Shown here one piece after another: positions 1 through 12,600 of a stretch of DNA of 64,000 nucleotides. The stretch is taken from NCBI RefSeq assembly GCF_014529535.1, contig NC_050735.1:5033739-5097738 (forward strand), in the 5' to 3' direction. Source of the stretch: Bradysia coprophila (Eukaryota; Arthropoda; Insecta; Diptera; Sciaridae). The notes under the pieces are model-generated. The model was not told the DNA's origin, did no database searches, and saw nothing but the letters and a program-made list of their open reading frames with translations. Every line of letters begins with the position of its first letter. The stretch's first letter is position 1. The translations under genes and the position numbers were made by a program.

Positions 1-152
1 ATCATCAGAGTAAGTGAATTTTTGTATGAAATCGGCCATTTTATCATCAACTGTGGTGTGTAACCCGCGTATCTGTATCTGCGTGACCTCCCCAAAGTAT
101 ACAGCCTTGGTACTAACTACCTCTAAACGCAAAATCGAATCACGCCGAAATC
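1..152 (-). CDS. Partial coding exon of an unidentified gene, cut by the window edge
   Basis: Read on the minus strand, 152 down to 1 is open for 50 codons after two phase-carrying bases. The exon follows a plausible acceptor (pyrimidine-rich stretch ending in CAG-like AAG at 153-154). The peptide begins FRRDSILRLEVVSTKAVYFG and ends in FIQKFTYSDD. It has ordinary protein composition and no low complexity, unlike neighbouring AT-rich chance ORFs. The exon continues beyond position 1, so its 3' side is not in this window. No upstream exon could be assigned with confidence between 200 and 1000. The family is not recognised. A chance ORF is possible, but the composition argues for a real exon. 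Confidence 0.5.
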
Positions 153-3100
153 CTTGAAAATGACATAAAAATTAACCGTGTCGTCCTCTGACTCATTTCC
201 ATGCACTTGCTAACTTCATAGTATGCTAGCAATAACATTATTCAACTCCATAATGCTCAAATACTTGTTAACAAATTGTATCTTCCTGTGCAACCAACTT
301 CACTCAACTCAAACCATCTTATTCATTCTAACATCCATCACTCAATCGTGGGCGTGTATCCGCATTTTTATTCATCTGCAGGAATTGACTTTGACCTTTA
401 AACGGTCTTGGTAGTATTTTGTGGCTCTCCGGCAGAAACACTGGCAGTATCTGCATTCTGACTTCATTCTAAAAGAATACTAAACAAAGCTGTAAACCAT
501 TCCGAACGCATACATTCGCCGATTCTATTAACGCCGTAAGTGCGATCGAAATTGAAAATGGAAAGTGCGGAGGTCTTTATAATGTAGCGTCATTTTCATA
601 CAAGTGAGCGTTGAAATGCATTTTTCGGTTCACTTTTTCATTGATTCGTTCATTTGAAATTCAAATTTTAGGCATACTTACGGTTAGGCCTTCGCCTAAT
701 AAATGGAAACCTATATTATGTATTTTAGTATTTCGTTGCAGGTACGCGCAAGCAAAAATGACCTTAAATGAAATAATATTGTGGAAACTAATACGATCGA
801 CAATGTCTCCCACATCAGAACATAAGTAACATTCCACTTTTCTGCTAATGTACGCAAAGTTTCTTTTTTCTTTTCTTTTTTAAATTTAATTTTAAACTTT
901 AAAATACGCAGTGCACTTCTCTGAAGCCATCTAACAACACCTCGTTATACAATGTAGGTCTTAGCCTCTTAATCATATTATTTTATATACTGTGTGTGTG
1001 CTGTCTTTTCTCTTTCGTTTAATACGACAATCGTTTATATCAACCGATAAAACAGACATAAATATTGCAATATCGATCAAATATGCCTCGAAACATTTAT
1101 TCTTCATAATTTTTTTTTTCTTTTTTCATAAATATATAACGAACAATGCCATCGTTTTATTATGGGTAAAACGACAGTTATGTGACCCTGTATAAATATT
1201 CATATATTTGAAATGAGTACTTAATTATACTTCTGGTTGTGTTTTTGTTTGGTTTTTCTTTGACTATTTACTCTACTATTTTCCATCTATACTCTTATTG
1301 AACACAAAATATTATATCGAAGGGAATCAGTTTCCATTATGTTCGGATATTATTTATTACATATACGGGGTGAGCAGCACAGACAATTTTTTTTTTATAT
1401 CACGTTGATCGTTGATGTTTTAAGACATTCAATTTCTACATGGGTGGAGTATAATTGGTTAACGAAAATGCTTAAAAATTTATTTCGTTATCGTTCTATG
1501 CGTGTTCGGTGGTGAAGGTGGTAAATCAATCATTTGAACATTTTTTATTCATGAAAAACTTTAAAATTTCTTTCGATTATCAATGATTGATTCACATGTT
1601 ATGCATACAGATTGAATTTTGGTTTTTGTTTGTCACAGTTGCAAATATTTTACTCTCTACAGTTCATTTGGCAGTTAGTTTTGTAGCAATTTAGTATTAT
1701 GATTAGACTAGGAAAGAAAGAAGAACTAGGACGGTTGCTTTCTGAAGGTGTATTTTTTACCGGAAACGAATGCAAATTTTAGCTTTTACCGGAGTTAAGA
1801 CAAACACGTTAGACGAAGCAACTAGTTAACAATACTGAGGTCTGAACCTCTGCATCCATCAATTATTCAACGTAAACAGTTTTTATTTTACTAGGGAGGT
1901 AATAGGGCCATTCCCTCGCTCTTAAAGTAATAGTACATTACTATACCAGTGAAGTAATTTGATATCTCGTATCCAGATGAGTAAAAGTATCGTGATACGA
2001 GATATCAAATTATTTCACGTGTAAAGAATGGCGTTTTACTTTAGGAGTGAGGGAATGGCCACATGTGAGGTAACGACTCCCTCACTCGTAAAGTAAAATA
2101 GCATATTACACACTTCCCTGGAATAGTATTCTACTAATACTCACTGCACCCCCGAAAAATTAGTCAATAATTTATTGACATGAGCGTTAAAACTCAATTC
2201 GGGTGGCTTTAGCGAGTGAAATAACTTACTTACTGTAGAAAGGTCAGTTACGAGTCCCTGGTTTTATCTCCTTTAAGCACACATTTGTGTGACTCGATTT
2301 CCTATTCCATTTTTCAATACATACCATTTTGTTGTAGCTAACGTTCGGCAACGGCAAGACATTTCGTTTCATTTCATCATAAGAACTTTAAAAATTTCAA
2401 TTCTGTCTTATATGAAAAGAGGAAGAGCTTCAAATGGACTATAGTTGAAAAGTAACATTGTGCCATAGTCTCTACAAGTTCTATTGTAACATTATATGCA
2501 TCATGAATGAAATAGTCGCTATATAAACCTTCAACAAGTGGTACACTTTAAAACTTCTTTTTGAGTTTCAAGAGCCGCTAGCTTTCAAAAGTTTGTTGAT
2601 TTTTTACTTGACATAGTGTTTGACTCGACTATACGTAAAATCGATATGCGTAAAAGAAAAACCGAAATAATTTAGAATCATTCAATAATTCACAAAAATC
2701 ACAAAAATTTCCTTAGTAGTAGGCAAGGTAAATATAGTGTGGATGTAATGTCACACACAACCGAATCAGATGTAATAAAAGTTCAATACAAACGCCATTT
2801 CCTCCCTTCGTCAAAAACAAAAATGGAATCGAAACTGGGCCACCATATCTAACTTGACCGTAGGCTATCCTTGAATGGTATCTAATGTAGATCGACAGAA
2901 AATGAAACTTACAAATATAGCAAACTCACTTATACTTACAATTTCAAGGCTCTGTCGATCCATTAATAGTTTTGTTGTTGAATAAAAAACTCATAGGAAT
3001 TAGATTAATGCGTTGTTAACCCGGGTTCAAACTGCCCATTTATTCGAAGCGAACATTGTAATCAAATTGTCAAATGGGTTCGTCGACTGGTTCGAATGGT

Positions 3101-5890
3101 GACTATGAAACACTAAATGGTAATCGAATGTTATTAACATATGAATTGTACTATGTGTAGCCTAAGCTCATACAGTGTGGGGAACAGAAAGAAATGCTGG
3201 TGATTGTCTTCGTATGACAATATGTAGCTATCACTATAAAGAGCGTGTATTGGTATGAGTTGACTTTTTAAAATCCAACAACTCGTTTTTTAAAAAATTT
3301 CGAAAATATAAATTGTATTTGATGCTTTCAGAGATGAAAATGTCGATTATAACCAACACATCTTCTTATTTCATGAATTACATGTTCTGGTTCAGATGAA
3401 GCACTAGATTCAACAATTGCTCACATGTGTAATAGTAACGAGCGCACCAGAGTATGAAAATCTAGTACTTCATTTTTAAGCGTCAAAAAAGTAAATTTGA
3501 ATTCTTAGTCCAGTCCATCTATCAATTTGCATTTACATCGACCAGAAACATTGACAAATTGTACTCTGGCCCACGCGCAGACATGCAAACGCTTTTGTCG
3601 GACTATCAGAGTCAACGACTGATACACACTTTTTATAGCTCTATTCTAGACTGCTTATACACCCCACTAATCGAATCTGAAAGGCACATTTATTACCCTC
3701 ATTTCACAACTGCATCCTTTGAAGTAGTGTGTTGCAACCACTCTTGCATTCTTTTCTATCTTTGTTAGCAAATTGGGTTCCAATTGTGTAAAAGTCACAA
3801 CAAGAAAGAAAAATCCCCATTAGAGCCAGAGATGTTGCACAATAAGCAAGTGATCAAATAGATGTGTACATAAGAGCCATTACTCATTACATACACATTA
3901 ATAATAAAAATGGTACGGCAAAAAGAAAAATATCCAACCCAACAATGTGAATAAAAGCTATTACATCCAAACCGTATAGTATTCGCATTTACGGTAAATC
4001 CCATTTGTTGCCTTCATACACAATCGATTATATATATACGTTTCCCAAAAAGCGAATGGTATCCACGCTCTACTTTCCATGCGGAAAAACGTAATCTTCT
4101 CCAAACCCAACATGAGTTTGCAACAAAAAGTTTTCATATTCACATTCACCGCCTTTGATGCTACTTGATGAGCACCGACTGGAGCTGAATGCATTTTTAG
4201 TTTCCTTTTATCATGATCATTATATTAGTCCAATCCCTTGTGTCAGAAAAAGTCGGCTCGCTCGCTTCGAGTTTGTCGAATTTTTTTCTTTATCTCATGT
4301 GAAAATGTAAAATCGTCTTTCTGGCCGGAAAAGCGGGTTATATGACAAAATTGAAAGTCCAATATCTACCAAACTTCACAATTTTCTTCGAAATTTCTGC
4401 TTTTCCTTGAAAACCTGATTGAAGACCAACATTTCTCTGAACAACTTTTTTTTTCATGTGAAACAAAATGGCGCCGATGACCAAAAAGTGATCCGGAAAA
4501 TTAATAAATTTTCAGTTCACCTCACACCTTCAATTCAAAACCGATTTCATGACATAAGGACATTTTGTAATGAGTCAGAGCCGTTCGAATCTAGGAGTAA
4601 TCTCAATGAATGCACATACCAGACATGGCCGATTCTTCTAAATCTGTCGATTTATCTTGAACGTACTCATTATTTTTGTCAAAATAATATTAAAATGAGT
4701 GCGTTAAAATCCGCTTTTAAAATCGTTATTTCCTCCGAGGTGACATTAGACCATACCTGGATGGTTCATTGGTAATTATACCTAGAGAGGAAAATTGGAA
4801 CAAAATTACGTAAAATAAGTGGTCCCAACATGAATTACGAAATGTTTATTGGTATATGTTTGCCCTCTTTATTAAGAGGACAAATGGGTTGTGATTTTTA
4901 CCATTTTAAGAAGAAGAAGAATGACGTTTCAGGTCTATGACGCTCAGTAAATACACAATTTGTGAAACTATTTATGTTGTTATTATTGAGTCTATATCTC
5001 AATTTCAATAGATCATTGAAGTGAAAAATCAAAATGAAAATGTTGACATTGGCGCTGGCGATCAGTTTCGACGGTCAAACCATGAACTTTCATCACAACC
5101 CAGTGGTGTAAAATTATACGAAATGTGTATCTCATACAAACTGATGTTGGGACCACATTTCGTCTTAAATTTCCTCTATTGGTATAATTACTCTTAGGTT
5201 TGAACGTTGCGTAGTGGGATTTTCCATTTTAGTTTCACAGTTTTCCATGCTGAATCATAAGATATATATAAAAAAAAGAAAAACTTAAAGCGAACGAATT
5301 GACACAAGGGACTGGACTATACATAGCTGTTACTAGAAGGGGTATAGCCCATTACGTCTGCACTTTTTTGTATAAATAAATTTCTAAACATTTTCGTTTG
5401 TTGTTGTTGTTTTTGTTAGTTAAGAGTTTCAGTTTAAAAAACATTTAAGTTATTTCGCAAGAAAACATTGATTAAAATTGTAAATTGGAATCAGTTCAGA
5501 GTTAGACAGAATAAAGAAAACAAAAATGTTCTTCTTCGTTTCTTATTTTTTTTTTTCTTTCTTTCTTCTTCTCTCCCATCTCAAGATAATAATAATTATG
5601 TTTATACGAGAATAGTGCCAAATGCAATATGTATATGAAAAAAGCTAATTTAGCTAAGAGTTAAAATGTAAATAACAATTTTTATATCAAAAAAACAATT
5701 TTTGTTAGAAAAAGGAATTACGATGCTAAATATATTTTAAGATTGTATAAGTTGCTATAATGTAAATTCACTTTAAAAACTTAATTTTATAAAATGTAAA
5801 CGGGTGTTCAAATCTTCTTCTTCTTCTTTGTATAGATAATCTTTTTTTTCCTTTAAATCCAATATACGACTATATCATCAGTATAGTACT
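153..5890. other. Gene-free AT-rich intergenic stretch
   Basis: No supportable gene was found here. ORFs are short and overlap on both strands with compositions typical of AT-rich noncoding DNA. The stretch holds homopolymer T runs, a fold-back repeat at 1906-2060 and TTC/AAG-rich microsatellite-like patches near 4910 and 5560. Upstream exons of the gene cut at the left edge may lie here undetected. Confidence 0.5.
1906..2060. repeat. Fold-back repeat, about 155 bp
   Basis: The outer arms are GGCCATTCCCTC at 1906 and GAGGGAATGGCC ending at 2060. A second complementary pair lies inside (TTTGATATCTCGTATC against GATACGAGATATCAAA). A third, incomplete arm (CTCCCTCACTCGTAAAGTAA) follows at about 2087. 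It is preceded by TTTTATTTTACTAGGGAGG, a motif that recurs in reverse near 12.53 kb, so this is probably a MITE fragment. Confidence 0.7.
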
Positions 5891-5896
5891 CTAAAA

Positions 5897-5902
5897 ATTT
5901 AT
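5897..5902 (-). terminator. Polyadenylation signal AATAAA for the 167-aa gene
   Basis: AATAAA on the minus strand, about 130 nt beyond the stop codon of the gene at 6030-9283. It is the first canonical signal downstream and gives a short, plausible 3' UTR. Confidence 0.5.
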
Positions 5903-6029
5903 TTGAATTTGAATTACAATTAAAATAATGGATTGTTTATCATAAAATATGCATAATATGATCGATCATAGATGAGTGTCCCAAAATGCATAACAAAACA
6001 AATTAATCCATCCATCGCTGTGAATCGAT

Positions 6030-9000
6030 CTATCGCGTATCCTCATCCAAATCGGATGAACTTCTTATCGTATTGTATTGTGAATTGCGTGTTTTCAACA
6101 TTCGCAAGAAACTACCGACAGCGAATATTGTTCGACGATGTCGATGGAAAATGCCTTGGTACAGTGCATCACGCAGTGCTTTTCGATCGTCGACCACATC
6201 AATTTGTGATGACTTTGATGATTGATGTGTTAGTGTACTGCCACGTTCGAATGATCGGCCTGGAAAAGTGGAATTAATTGTAACGGTTTTCTGTTGATTG
6301 GCTAATAGATCACTCATGAATTACGTAACACTTTTTCAGTGCTGTCTTCAAAATTAAATCCTAAATAATTCGAGAAATACGCACTCTGTAAAGTTAAAAC
6401 TATGTTCTATAGCCCCATGCAAATAATATGTTGCCAGTCGGTAAGTAGCGCTCCCTACCAAAAATTCTAGTCATCTAAGGTTACCAAAAAGCGAATTAAA
6501 ATTTTTCCAATCATTCATCTTCCGGATGCTCAGACATATTGGCTCTTACAAGTTGTTTTTGAGTTTAAAATATAAAATGCCCAATCGAGGATTTTCTTTG
6601 TTTTTTTTTTTCGTAAAAAACGGTTTGTGTGGCTGTAGAAGATTTTCTTTGTTTTGTTCGTAAAAAACAATTTGAAACCCAGTCAAAGATTTTCTCTGTT
6701 TTTGTTCGTAAGAAACTCAATTCTCATAAGTTCGTGACTGTAAGAATTCGTAACTCGACAGTTCTTATGAGATTTTCTACGAGCAACTGTCTATTTACGG
6801 TATCGGGTAATCTGGCAAACGGTGCCAAAAGAACGTACTTTTAAACTACGCAAAAGGTGAACTTGCACACGCAAGTTTATTGCTGCAAATGCTTTTTAGC
6901 CATGTCATCGACTTAATGACTCCTTTTACAACATTTTGGTATCGAAAAATCGTGTGCTAGTTCACCTTTTACGTAGTTGAAAAATGCGTTGTTTTAGCAT
7001 CGTGTGCCAAATTACCCAACGCCCTATTTACAAATATTTGAAGCTACGAAAATACGAGAAGTGATTATGATGCCCGCCCCTGTATAGATTTTGGCAGTTA
7101 TACTGTGAGTGAATCCATTTTTATCGATTAAGTTTGTAAAAGAATCGTATCGGTGCAATTTAGAGACATAGGTAGTACCTATTAGGTACAGTAACGCAAT
7201 TTTTTTTGCCCAGAATAATCAATTAATCGCGTCGACTAAAAATAACTTTTGAAAACTTCTGTCCCCCCATTATTGCAATAGGTATGGTCGATTACATTTT
7301 AAATGGATGATTAGGTGTATCTCACTTTTGGTCAATGAGTAATTCTCTCAAAGTTAAATTTAACTTTACCACACTTTTCAGTAAACACTTATCGCTATAA
7401 AAAATAACCAGGCCCCGGTTCGAGATAAGGTGAAGATGTTTTTGTGAACGCTAATGCGATCGACGAATCGATTATCCATTGAATTATTTCAATTGGGGCT
7501 ATCTCTTGTGATTGCATTCAATCAGTGATATCAAAAAAACAAAAACAATTTTCTGGACAGTTTTCTGTTCACTTCTCATTTTTCATGACTGTCTGATGAA
7601 ATACCTCTCTGAAATGCGTTTAACTCATTTAACTGAAGATAAATCTCATTTGCCAGTTAAAACGCTTTCCTTAGTAATCCTCCCCCATCAATAAAATAAT
7701 TTTAACAAATTGAGTGCATAAGATTGAAGCAATGTCTGAAGCTGGATGCTCTCTGGAATTCCAGCTACTGTCCATACAGTGTCACCCGGAAAATCAAGTT
7801 CGAGTTTTCCAGGTGCGGATCGTTTTTCCGATACTCAACACAATCTAGAAAAAGTTTGTAGAAGAAACTATTTGAAAATTTTCACGTTCTGATTGGCGCG
7901 AGACAATTTTCATTTACATGTAATTCGCTAAATATGAACAGCTGACTCTATAAACGTCATACATAAATGTCAATCAGCTGTGTATTTTTAGCGAATTATA
8001 TGAAAATGAAAATTGTCTTGCGCTACTCGAAACGTGAAAATTTTCATAAAGTTTCTTCTACGAACTTTTTCTAGATTGTGTTGAGTATCGGAAAAACGAT
8101 CCGCACCTGGAAAACTTGAACTTGATTTTCCGGCTGACACTGTCCGTGCCACGGACCACACCACCATGCACCGTCTAATATAACGCAAGATCGAAGCGTG
8201 TGACCGAACTATCAGATTTTATAGTTAACTAGACTTGTGTCTTAAATCGCTGCACTATATTTTCGTCATATCAGTGGAAAGATGTAGACGTTGTGTCTAA
8301 TGTTTCTACTGCAAAAAGGTCATTAAAGTCGAGACCTATAATAGCGAGCATTCAGTGTGGTTTGTGTCATGCTTTTTCGTTATCTTGTTTTTGAATAACA
8401 GATTCATTTCAATGAAACATAATGCCGTCGAATCAACGAAAAACAAATTTCAGCATTGGTCGATATAATAACCACAAATGAATTGATTGAAATGTATAAA
8501 CACAATGTGATCTCGATTGCAGTGGTGTGTATACAAATGCGCTATAATTGGCGGTGAACAATGTATTGCACGTGACATAATACAGATTGAATTGTTGCGG
8601 TTGAAGTTGAAAAGTTCTCCATTCAAAACTAAACTGAAACCACACAAACACTCGCACACAGAACTCAAGAAGCAATTTGATGCTGAAAGGCAAATACACT
8701 CTCGGTAACAGTTGTTGGTCCTGTTTGTTTTGATGGAATAATAATCACTTCTCACTTCTTTGCTTTTAATTTAGTTCAAAGATTTAGATATTTTCTTGCA
8801 AATATTTTGCACAACAGATTCGAAAATGTAGCCTTCGAGCTGTCTGTCTATTTACGAGTAAATATTTTATCGATTTTCGATTTGAGAAACTATTTACAGT
8901 TATAGTCTTCGATTTGTTAAATCTGTCCTGTCTATGTCTATACACTTGATTATTGAATTCGTTATTGAAGCTCTTCTTTCAGTAGTAGGAAATCAGCTAT

Positions 9001-9283
9001 TATACTTACTTGAATTAGATAAAGGCGATTTGGGCGACATTGGTGTTCTTGGTGATTTTGGTGATTTAATATCCGGTCGAGACGTCTTATCATCGTCTTC
9101 AATGCTGCATTTCTCTAATCGTTGACTTAATCTTAACTTTAGATCCTTCTTGGTTTCCGTCACAATTGTCGGAATAATTTTTATGTCCACCGAACGTTGA
9201 CTCACTGCACTTAGTGTCTGTGTACTATCTTTATCAACGATCTCAACGGCACCAGAACGCTCCAGCTCCATACTTGAAACCAT
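6030..9283 (-). CDS. Orphan 167-aa phosphosite-rich protein, two coding exons
   Basis: Exon 1 is 9283-9010 (ATG to an AA|GTAAGT donor). Exon 2 is 6259-6030, after a CACTTTTCCAG acceptor. Phases agree (1 + 2 bases give AGC, Ser92) and the total is 504 nt including TAG. Residues 1-70 are acidic/basic mixed. Residues 73-88 carry a cluster of SP/TP dipeptides (KSPKSPRTPMSPKSPL) that looks like a target of proline-directed kinases. Residues 112-149 form the least low-complexity part, rich in basic and hydrophobic residues (RKALRDALYQG, then HRHRRTIFAVGSFLRMLK), probably one amphipathic helix. There is no signal peptide or membrane segment. The family is not recognised. The gene starts about 340 bp downstream of the stop of the next minus-strand gene. 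The intron is 2.75 kb and holds a 360-bp fold-back. Exon joining is inferred from splice signals and phase, not from transcripts. Confidence 0.65.
7780..8140. repeat. Fold-back element of about 360 bp in the intron
   Basis: Two arms of about 170 bp are inverted complements. The left begins TGTCACCCGGAAAATCAAGTT and the right ends with AACTTGATTTTCCGGCTGACA. The inner parts pair over CAGCTGA and TCAGCTG around a short loop near 7960. High arm identity and terminal TGTCA/TGACA suggest a non-autonomous TIR element. It interrupts no coding sequence. Confidence 0.8.
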
Positions 9284-9529
9284 GTTATTTACACACTGAG
9301 TTCATCAGAAATATATTTTACCATACACGTAATCAATCGGTCTTCTTTTGTACACTTAATCAATTTGAATGTCTTAAGAATTTTATTAACTTCTTTCGTT
9401 CTTCAATTACTCAACCACTTCGTTAAAATAATTTTCAGTAAACAAATTTATAAGAAAAATGTTACAGTGATCGATCAACGAACGCTTAATTGATTGATAT
9501 AAATATATGCGTCGAAAAAAAACACACTT

Positions 9530-9535
9530 TTATTT
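9530..9535 (-). terminator. Polyadenylation signal AATAAA for the 437-aa gene
   Basis: AATAAA on the minus strand about 90 nt past the stop at 9625, followed by a GTGTG/T-rich element. It places the gene's end about 230 bp before the start of the next minus-strand ORF. Confidence 0.6.
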
Positions 9536-9624
9536 GCGCACCAACGTTGCGATGTTAGACGATGTGTAGAAAGAAACAAAAAAAAAATAATTTTCGGCTA
9601 TAAGAAAATCTATATACGTGGAAC

Positions 9625-12600
9625 TCAGCACGGTCTCGTTTCGTTGCGATAATGTTCAGCTGGAGTTGATAAACATTCGGCTTGCGATTGTGACTTAGTA
9701 CCGGATATGCTGTATTGTTCGGACGACGGTGTCAACAGTAGTGTATGCGTCCTTGGCATCGAGTCGATTGATGAGAAATCACTCAGTACAATTTGCGGCA
9801 AAACACTGCCACACGATATATTCAACGAACCGAAATTGTCGAGCACGTCGTTCAATCTATCAGTTTTCATATCATTCTGTACATTGATTGCGTCAATGCT
9901 ATATCCACTACTGTTCATAATATTTATTTTTTTATTTAAATGCGCCACATACGAATAGTTTGAACGTTTTCTGGAGTTGTTGTTGTTGATCGTTTTCGTA
10001 TGATTCGAATTCGAATTTAACGACTGATTGATGTTTATTCGAATTTTGCAATCGGATACATCATCCCGGAAACGATCGTCGTTTGGTATTTGCTGGTCGA
10101 TTTCGTTGCCAGCCAGATGCACTTGATGTTGCGGACTGACACACTGTGCGGTCGATTTCGAAACCGTTCCAGTTAAACGTCGTCGTTTCAATAGTGCACT
10201 GCGTCGTGTACAATCATTCAGGTAATTCATATGCCATTGAAACCCTTCATTATAGCAACGAGAAGCCAATTCGATATACCATTCTAGGTTTTCTGTTTCG
10301 TCATCGAAAGTTTCATTGCCACCCACTTTGGTGGTGATATTGTAACGCGCTCTTCCTTTACGATTTCGCTGATTGTTGGCTAGGTGGGCAGTTGATGTTA
10401 CCGGTTTCCGGTTCGATAATACTTTAGGGTTTTCGATGTGACACGTCAGTGGATTGTTGTATGAATGTTTTTCGTTTGATATGCATGCACTGTCAGTATG
10501 CGATGATGATAGATGGTATGTTTGGATAAATAGTTTATGGAAATCGGAAACGGTTACAGCTGAACTGATCTGTTGCAATGTTTTATTTTCGATTTTCGTT
10601 GTATTTTGATTGCAGAGTGTTTGTCTGCCACGCCATGGAAAGTTTTTACCGAATCTGAAAAATGAATTTGTTTTTTTGAAAACTGCGAGAATTAATGCAA
10701 TAAAAATGTTGTTGACAGTTTACACCGATGCCCCACGGCCCTTATGCTATATGGATACTACCCGATACTTTTAGATATTAGTTTTTACGTGATTTTTTTA
10801 GTGCATACCATACGCATAAATAAACTCGATTATCGGGTCCCGATACGAAAAATGTTTTGCAATTTTCCAACGAGAGTCGCAAACATCATAGAAAATACAA
10901 AATAGTTTCAAAATGAAGATATTAGAGAAGAACGAAGAATGCAATTGAAAAATTAAATTACTGTTGCAGCTTGCAAGGCCTGTCGTGCCAGACTGCTCAA
11001 ATGTTTGGATTTTCAACTTGTCTGGCATGTCAGGCCTTCCAATAAGTATTATTTCTTTGAATGTCATTCTTCTTTATTTGGAATCTATACCTTCATTTTG
11101 ACACCAATTTCGATGCTCTGTAACTTTAAAGTTAAACGGTCTCACAAGCCATAAAGTTTTGGGAACGAAAACTATACGTACAAGAATGGTCTAACCAATT
11201 TTTCCAATGTTCTTTTTAACAATATTTTTCTAAAAATATTTTTCGGGAAAATTGAGCAAAATTTGAGTAGAATCTGGAAAATTTAGGAAAAATTGGTAAA
11301 AAGTAGTAAACGTTCTCTCAAAAATAGTCACTGACATAAAGGGTATTATATTGTTTAATGGCAAATAAAGCGCCTCACAAATCAATAGAAACTGTAATAT
11401 CCTCTCTGCAAAATTTTCATACTTTTATTTCACTAGGGTGATTGTTTATGAGTTTTCGACCAAATTTTCATCATCTCCATCAACCGAATGGGAATATTTG
11501 ATAAAAAAAGTAATTTATTCTGTCAAATTGATTTTCATAAAACTTGTAATTTTGACCCAGTTGCTTGCACTGACATAATATCTATAATATTGCACATATG
11601 ATGCTACATTTTTGAGCTCTAGGTATTTATATTTGGTATTTCAATTAAGGCCGTTTCAGTTCATCAAGCCATTATTGATTTGTTGTTGCTTAATGTAACT
11701 TGTTTGAATATTTCATGTTTCTCCCTTTACTCTTAGGTAGGTTGGTGTGGGTATAGAAACTTTTGTAGCAACCAATACGCAACATTTGTTTGGATGTTTC
11801 GTGATTGAATGTGGACTCGATAAAAAATTGAAATCGTAAGTGGTATTTTGCCAACATGAAGGAGAGAAAGTGGCATATTTATATGAGTCGGTGGTCACAG
11901 TCAAGCTGGACAATTTAAACCATTGCATCGATTTCGAGTCCATATTATGTGGACGTTTGTTTCATTCCACGTAGTCAATGTCTTGACCTCAATCTGCAGC
12001 CCATTATTCAAACTGTTCCGTTCCATTTTGAGGTTTACATTGAAATCAATATTTTGTGTAACACACAATACGGTATCGGTAAAGCGAAGTGAAGAGCTCC
12101 TAGCCAAGAGAAATATTCCAATATTTAGTATGACGCAAGCAGTTTTAAATCTAATTTTGTAGATTGAAAGGGTCGGCAAGTAATAAAAGAAGAAAAAGAA
12201 GCTACTCTCCGCTTGCTTTAAAACTAAAAGATTTCAAATTATTTTTTTTTTTACAAGTATTGACTTTGTATTTCCAATTCCTACTCGTACTGCAGTACTG
12301 AAGCAATGAGAATGCCCGAAACGAGTGTAATGGGTTCTAGTATGTATTTTACGTGCTTCTGGTCGGTAATAGTACATTACTTATCAATCGGCTACGCCTC
12401 GATCGGCAAACACACAATAAGTACCATTTCCATAATTTCCCCCTTTGTTAAGTAATGTACTATTTTTGCATTTCGCATTTAGAGACCAGAAGCACGTAGA
12501 GCAGTTTATTTTACCCTTTCGGGTCGGGCCATAACCTCCCGACTAGTCAAAATAAAAATTTTGAACTTCGGACGTAATGTAGTAGCTTGTGTATGGTACT

